A DNA stretch of 17,062 nucleotides from Candidatus Mnemosynella bozhongmuii (GTDB lineage Archaea > Halobacteriota > Archaeoglobi > Mnemosynellales > Mnemosynellaceae): positions 1 to 17,062 of the forward strand of contig JACIWD010000159.1 in the NCBI GenBank assembly GCA_014361165.1. The letters run 5' to 3'. Under the pieces are notes generated by a model, which was given only the letters and a program-made list of their open reading frames with translations, had not been told where the DNA came from and did not search any database. Shown here piece after piece: positions 14,493 through 17,062 of this stretch (position 1 is its first letter; each line of letters begins with the position of its first letter). Both the position numbers and the translations under genes were made by a program.

Positions 14493-14498
14493 TTTATA
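14493..14498 (+). promoter_or_regulatory. TATA box of the HEPN/MNT operon
   Basis: TTTATA, within AAAATTTATAGA, lies 25-30 bases before the HEPN start codon at 14523, and there is no ribosome binding site in between. This is the expected layout of a leaderless archaeal transcript. Confidence 0.5.
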
Positions 14499-14522
14499 GA
14501 TGCTTTAGGCACATCAGAAATT

Positions 14523-14879
14523 ATGGAGTTTCTGAAGAAAAATGCTTTAAAGTTCTACAAAAAGGCAGAGGAAAGTTATGAGGAAGGGGATTACAACTTC
14601 ACGATGTTTTTCGTTGAACAAACGATTCAGCTCATCCTTAAATATCTGATCTCCAAGAAATACGGGGATTTCCCGAAGTCTCACGGATTGAAGCTCCTCT
14701 TCGAGCTTACGGGAGATAAAAAGCTGATGGAATTTCGGGAGAGGAATCTTGATATTCTCAGGGATATCGAGCTCTCCTATGTTGCATCTCGCTATTTCGA
14801 TGTGGAGTACTCTCAGGAAACTGCGAGAAGAGCTCTTGAAGCAGTTAAGAAGCTCATGGAGGTCTGCGGAATTGATTGA
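14523..14879 (+). CDS. HEPN-domain protein, toxin partner of a nucleotidyltransferase
   Basis: This 118-residue all-helical protein shows the HEPN pattern: ALKFYKKAEESYEEGDYNFT, then MFFVEQTIQLILKYLI, then FPKSHGLKLLFELTG, and the C-terminal RRALEAVKKLMEV. HEPN proteins paired with a minimal nucleotidyltransferase (MNT) are toxin-antitoxin or defence pairs in which HEPN is a ribonuclease. The usual Rx4-6H catalytic motif is not evident; the only histidine is His54 in KSHGL. The protein may thus be a non-catalytic HEPN, or use other residues. The following MNT gene starts inside its last codons (8-base overlap). Confidence 0.85.
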   Translation: MEFLKKNALKFYKKAEESYEEGDYNFTMFFVEQTIQLILKYLISKKYGDFPKSHGLKLLFELTGDKKLMEFRERNLDILRDIELSYVASRYFDVEYSQETARRALEAVKKLMEVCGID

Positions 14880-15204
14880 GTACTATGAGAGGCTGAAGAA
14901 GAACAGAGAGCTTTTCGAAAGAGCTGAGAAAATAGCTTCTGAAATCAAGAAGAAGGCTAAGGGAATTTTCGAAGATGCTGAGGTTTACATAACGGGAAGT
15001 TACGCAAGAGGTGAGCACACGCTTTCTTCAGATCTCGACATTCTGATTGTCTCGGAAAGAATTCCCGAGAAATTCAGCTTTGAGTTTTACAGAGATGCTG
15101 TCATCAAACTCACTGATGATCCGAGGGTGAACATTCATCTTGTTAACCGCAGGAAGTTTGCGGAGCTGAAGAAACTGTACTCCCCTCTCATTCCAGTTTG
15201 GTGA
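14872..15204 (+). CDS. MNT-family minimal nucleotidyltransferase, antitoxin partner of HEPN
   Basis: I choose TTG 14872, which has GGAGGT 8 bases upstream and overlaps the HEPN stop. A frame from 14749 lies inside the HEPN gene and is not credible. The 110-residue product has the polymerase-beta motif GSYARGEHTLSSDLDILIV (42-60), with GS at 42-43 and Asp54/Asp56. MNT antitoxins of this type silence the HEPN toxin by transferring AMP to it (family knowledge). The third acidic residue expected around RVNIHLV is replaced by Asn87 or His89, so activity may be reduced or lost. The next gene starts with a GTGA overlap. Confidence 0.85.
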   Translation: MIEYYERLKKNRELFERAEKIASEIKKKAKGIFEDAEVYITGSYARGEHTLSSDLDILIVSERIPEKFSFEFYRDAVIKLTDDPRVNIHLVNRRKFAELKKLYSPLIPVW

Positions 15205-15374
15205 AGATTTTATTAGGAGGGGAGAAAATCCACGGAAAGGTGATTGTAGAGGAGAGGAAGATGGGGGATGTTGAAGAGATTTCGAAAGAGATTGAGAGAA
15301 TTTCGGGCGAGATAAGAATTGAAGAAGACCCGTTGGAATTTTTGCTGGAAATGAGGAAGAGAGCATGGGATTGA
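15201..15374 (+). CDS. Small VapB-like antitoxin of the broken PIN pair
   Basis: From GTG 15201, which forms a 4-base GTGA overlap with the MNT stop, the product is 57 residues. From ATG 15261, which has a better ribosome binding site (GAGGAGAGG), it is 37. The conserved-looking part is GDVEEISKEIERISGEIRI, then EEDPLEFLLEMRKRAWD, a helix followed by a short tail. This is the shape of small antitoxins that precede PIN toxins in Archaeoglobales-like genomes. Its end overlaps the start of the PIN gene (ATG 15365) by 10 bases. No DNA-binding domain is obvious. The assignment rests largely on the adjacent PIN gene. Confidence 0.65.
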   Translation: MKILLGGEKIHGKVIVEERKMGDVEEISKEIERISGEIRIEEDPLEFLLEMRKRAWD

Positions 15375-15824
15375 CTATTGACACTTCTGTTTTAATTGAC
15401 TTCTTTATTAAAAGAGATAGCCAGAGAAGGAGAAAATCAGAGGAGTTTTTGAAGTTGATTGGAGGTAAGCCGATATACTGTCCAAAGTTAATTTTAGCCG
15501 AGACAGCAGGTGTTCTCGTGAGATACAGTAATTAAACTGGCGGATCTCGGCTATGATTTCATTCTTAAAAATTTCAATCTGATCAGGGAAGATGAGATAT
15601 TCGAGGAAATCATCAAGATTTGCAGAAACACGGGATGCAGAGCAATAGACGCTTACTTCATAGCAACAGCCAGACTGACGAATTCAGTTCTGGTGACAAA
15701 TGACGGAATCATGGCTGAGAATGCGAAAAAAGCTGGAATAGAGGCTTATTATCTGATTGAAGAATTTGAGGAGCTGAAACAAAGTTATTTGAAGATTCAG
15801 GAAGGGGAGAAGGCTCGGACTTGA
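15365..15824 (+). pseudogene. PIN-domain toxin (VapC) split by a frameshift
   Basis: The first part, from ATG 15365, reads MGLTIDTSVLIDFFIKRDSQ, then KPIYCPKLILAETAGVLVRY, and stops at 15533-15535. The second part continues one frame over from 15522: TVIKLADLGYDFILKNFNLI, EDEIFEEIIKICRNTGCRAI, DAYFIATARLTNSVLVTNDG, IMAENAKKAGIEAYYL. Together they give a full VapC with all four acidic positions (IDTS, LAETAG, AIDAYF, TNDG). The shift falls around 15521-15530. Unless a programmed shift occurs, for which there is no slippery run here, the toxin is inactive. Without it the two halves would have 56 and about 100 codons. Confidence 0.75.
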
Positions 15825-16064
15825 ACCCGTGAAATATTCTCAGAATTTCTTCTCTGGAGGAAGCTCATGCTTCTTGAACCTCTAAAATGCATCAGTCCTG
15901 AGAGCGTCTTTAAATCAACTTCAACCGCTCCTGAGATGCTCCAAATAATCATTCAATCCAGATTGAGCTCCTCAAGCCTCCTTTTCAGTGCTCACTTAGA
16001 ATCTCCGATTTCGACAATTGTCGAAGTGAATTTCGATGAGTTTAAGAGGGGCTGGGACTCTCAT
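15797..16064 (-). pseudogene. Eroded minus-strand gene, family not recognised
   Basis: The 419 bases between the PIN gene and the S-layer gene contain coding-like minus-strand fragments. ATG 16064 has AGAGGTGAG directly upstream and reads MRVPAPLKLIEIHFDN before losing frame. The next frame reads TIVEIGDSK, stop, ALKRRLEELNLD, stop, then from ATG 15952 MIIWSISGAVEVDLKTLSGL and on to a stop at 15797. One frameshift and two in-frame stops would join these into one protein of roughly 85 residues. I do not recognise it. The 3' end overlaps the PIN gene. Nothing else is evident in 15825-16097. Confidence 0.35.
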
Positions 16065-16097
16065 CTCACCTCTCGCTTAACATTTCCAACCAAAAAG

Positions 16098-16107
16098 GTT
16101 TTAAATA
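16098..16107 (+). promoter_or_regulatory. TATA box of the S-layer-like gene
   Basis: GGTTTTAAAT, continued as AG, is preceded by the A-rich BRE-like CAAAAA (16091-16096). The usual 24-27-base distance predicts transcription starting near 16126-16130, that is at the first bases of the long inverted repeat. The site is well placed and the downstream gene is one expected to be strongly expressed. Confidence 0.6.
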
Positions 16108-16126
16108 GTGGATAATTATAATTTAG

Positions 16127-16211
16127 TTCAAAGGTGACGGGTTAGCAGCGATGCCATATCTCTGACTCAGTCTGGGAAAGGGTTATAAGTGTGAAACCCG
16201 TCACCTTTGAA
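16127..16211 (+). promoter_or_regulatory. Structured 5' leader with a perfect 17-bp inverted repeat
   Basis: TTCAAAGGTGACGGGTT (16127-16143) and AACCCGTCACCTTTGAA (16195-16211) are exact reverse complements separated by 51 bases. In the transcript they would form a stable stem almost at the 5' end of a leader of about 117 bases. The loop contains a short frame ATG-CCA-TAT-CTC-TGA (16151-16165), preceded by the ribosome-binding-site-like AAAGGTGA of the left arm. A second weak hairpin (CCTC 16216-16219 with GAGG 16227-16230) and the CCTTT of the right arm could each cover the gene's own ribosome binding site. It may stabilise the mRNA or control translation. It could instead be a small mobile-element remnant. 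Confidence 0.6.
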
Positions 16212-16243
16212 AAAGCCTCTGAAAAGGAGGAGGAAGATAAAGT

Positions 16244-17062
16244 ATGGAAGGAACTAAAAGAATTCTCTCAATAGTGATGGCAACAGTAATGGTGCTGTCA
16301 GTGTTCGCAGGGCTTGCGGTGATTCCGGTAAAAGCAAATATAGCTTCCACCAATACAACGGTTTTAAACACAAGTATAGTTATGGGTCAGCCCATTCAAG
16401 TGAAAGTGAATGTAAGTGATCCAACTCCAGATGACGTGACAATTTATGCTGTTGGGACTTCAGGAGATGCAGACGGTCAAGTAGTCACTCTTTATACAGG
16501 CGTTCTCTCATCAGGTGTGCATACCGTTACCTTGGAGACTAAGGATATTATAACTAAAACAGGGACATACAGAATAGAAATCACAAGCAATGAAACTGCT
16601 ACACCAGTAGTGGCTGGTAATGTCTCAGTTTCAGAGCCCATTTTAACGGTGAAGCTTAACGATAAGACAATTAACAAAGATGATGTCAGCAGTTTCGTAA
16701 AGGGTCATAGAGTCTACATCAACGGTACTTCAAATGCCGGAATAAAGTATGTGAAAGTTCTTGATTCCAATGGAATCATCAAGTTCTATGCAACGAGTGT
16801 GAATAAGACTACTGGAATTGGATATTCGGTCCTCGCAGATGACGAGGGTAGAAAATTGAGTGAATTGGGCACTGGAACCTACACGCTTGAAGTGAAGGAC
16901 ACAGTTGGCACTAAGGTAACGAAGACATTCGAAGTTGTTGAAGCCGAGATATCTCTTGATGTTCCAGCAACCGCCGTTCTAGGTAATGACCTAAAGATTA
17001 GAGGAACTTCTACGGATTACAATTTGAACATCACAATAGAAATCAAAGGTCCTGTGGGAGAG
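16244..17062 (+). CDS. S-layer-like secreted glycoprotein, N-terminal part (runs off the window)
   Basis: The frame is open for 273 codons from ATG 16244 to the window end without a stop. The ribosome binding site is GGAGGAGGAAG at 16226-16236. A signal peptide of about 31 residues (MEGTKR, hydrophobic core, VIPVKA then N) directs secretion. The mature part is Thr/Ser/Val-rich with Ig-like beta repeats, for example MGQPIQVKVNVS, GTYRIEITSN and GTYTLEVKDTVGTKVTKTF. Eight N-glycosylation sequons are visible (NTT, NTS, NVS, NET, NVS, NGT, NKT, NIT). These traits fit an archaeal surface-layer or large surface protein. Anchor and full length lie outside the window. Its strong promoter and long structured leader are consistent with high expression. 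Confidence 0.85.
   Translation, partial: MEGTKRILSIVMATVMVLSVFAGLAVIPVKANIASTNTTVLNTSIVMGQPIQVKVNVSDPTPDDVTIYAVGTSGDADGQVVTLYTGVLSSGVHTVTLETKDIITKTGTYRIEITSNETATPVVAGNVSVSEPILTVKLNDKTINKDDVSSFVKGHRVYINGTSNAGIKYVKVLDSNGIIKFYATSVNKTTGIGYSVLADDEGRKLSELGTGTYTLEVKDTVGTKVTKTFEVVEAEISLDVPATAVLGNDLKIRGTSTDYNLNITIEIKGPVGE

Noticed and set aside
15805..15860. Intact tRNA gene on the minus strand
   Set aside because: Although a T-loop-like TTCAAGT and a CTTC-CTCCAGA-GAAG arm can be drawn, the T stem mispairs, there is no D arm, and the distances are too short.
15867..16115. Plus-strand frame of 82 codons before the S-layer-like gene
   Set aside because: No ribosome binding site at a proper distance and low-complexity Ser-rich content; minus-strand fragments in the same place are more protein-like.
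1..17062. CRISPR array or cas genes
   Set aside because: No regularly spaced direct repeats and no Cas motifs were found on either strand.

Overview
This window reads as the chromosome of a hyperthermophile-like euryarchaeon, most probably from the Archaeoglobales (inference). Visible reasons: archaeal translation genes (aIF1A, RIO1 kinase, Dim2-like KH protein, short archaeal TyrRS), coenzyme F420 synthesis (CofE), an archaeal-type phosphoglycerate mutase, secreted proteins with COG1361-like and S-layer-like character, AGA/AGG/GGA/CTC-rich codon use, and TATA-box promoters. No rRNA, intact tRNA or CRISPR array was found.

Layout. (1) 84-3107 (+): a three-gene export module of ABC ATPase, secreted membrane-anchored adaptor-like protein and FtsX/MacB permease. 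(2) 9263-3094 (-): one tightly packed housekeeping operon in the order thrB, ApgM-type mutase, cofE, tyrS, aIF1A, rio1, Dim2-like KH protein, CooC/MinD-like ATPase. Most junctions are 4-base ATGA overlaps, so translational coupling is likely. (3) 9281-16064: an accessory block holding a DUF104/PIN toxin-antitoxin remnant, an EamA transporter, a YbaK-family deacylase, a coiled-coil plus small membrane protein pair, an intact VapBC pair, a serine recombinase, a nuclease-like gene, a winged-helix regulator, a HEPN/MNT pair and a second VapBC pair. At least four genes here carry single frameshifts that can be repaired by eye, and a further minus-strand gene looks eroded, whereas the neighbouring housekeeping operon is fully open. 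The block therefore looks like a decaying island of defence and mobility genes. (4) 16098 to the end (+): promoter, structured leader and first 273 codons of a large secreted S-layer-like glycoprotein that runs off the window.

The most unusual signals are: a perfect 17-bp inverted repeat placed almost at the predicted transcription start of the S-layer-like gene, enclosing a 4-residue leader ORF; a GHMP homoserine kinase directly beside an ApgM paralogue from the subgroup proposed to be an alternative homoserine kinase; an aIF1A gene whose conserved N-terminus has no ATG, GTG or TTG start; and nested palindromes next to a strong TATA element at 11270-11300. I see no clear evidence for a wholly new multi-gene system. 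The HEPN/MNT-VapBC chain and the coiled-coil/membrane-protein pair are the closest candidates.
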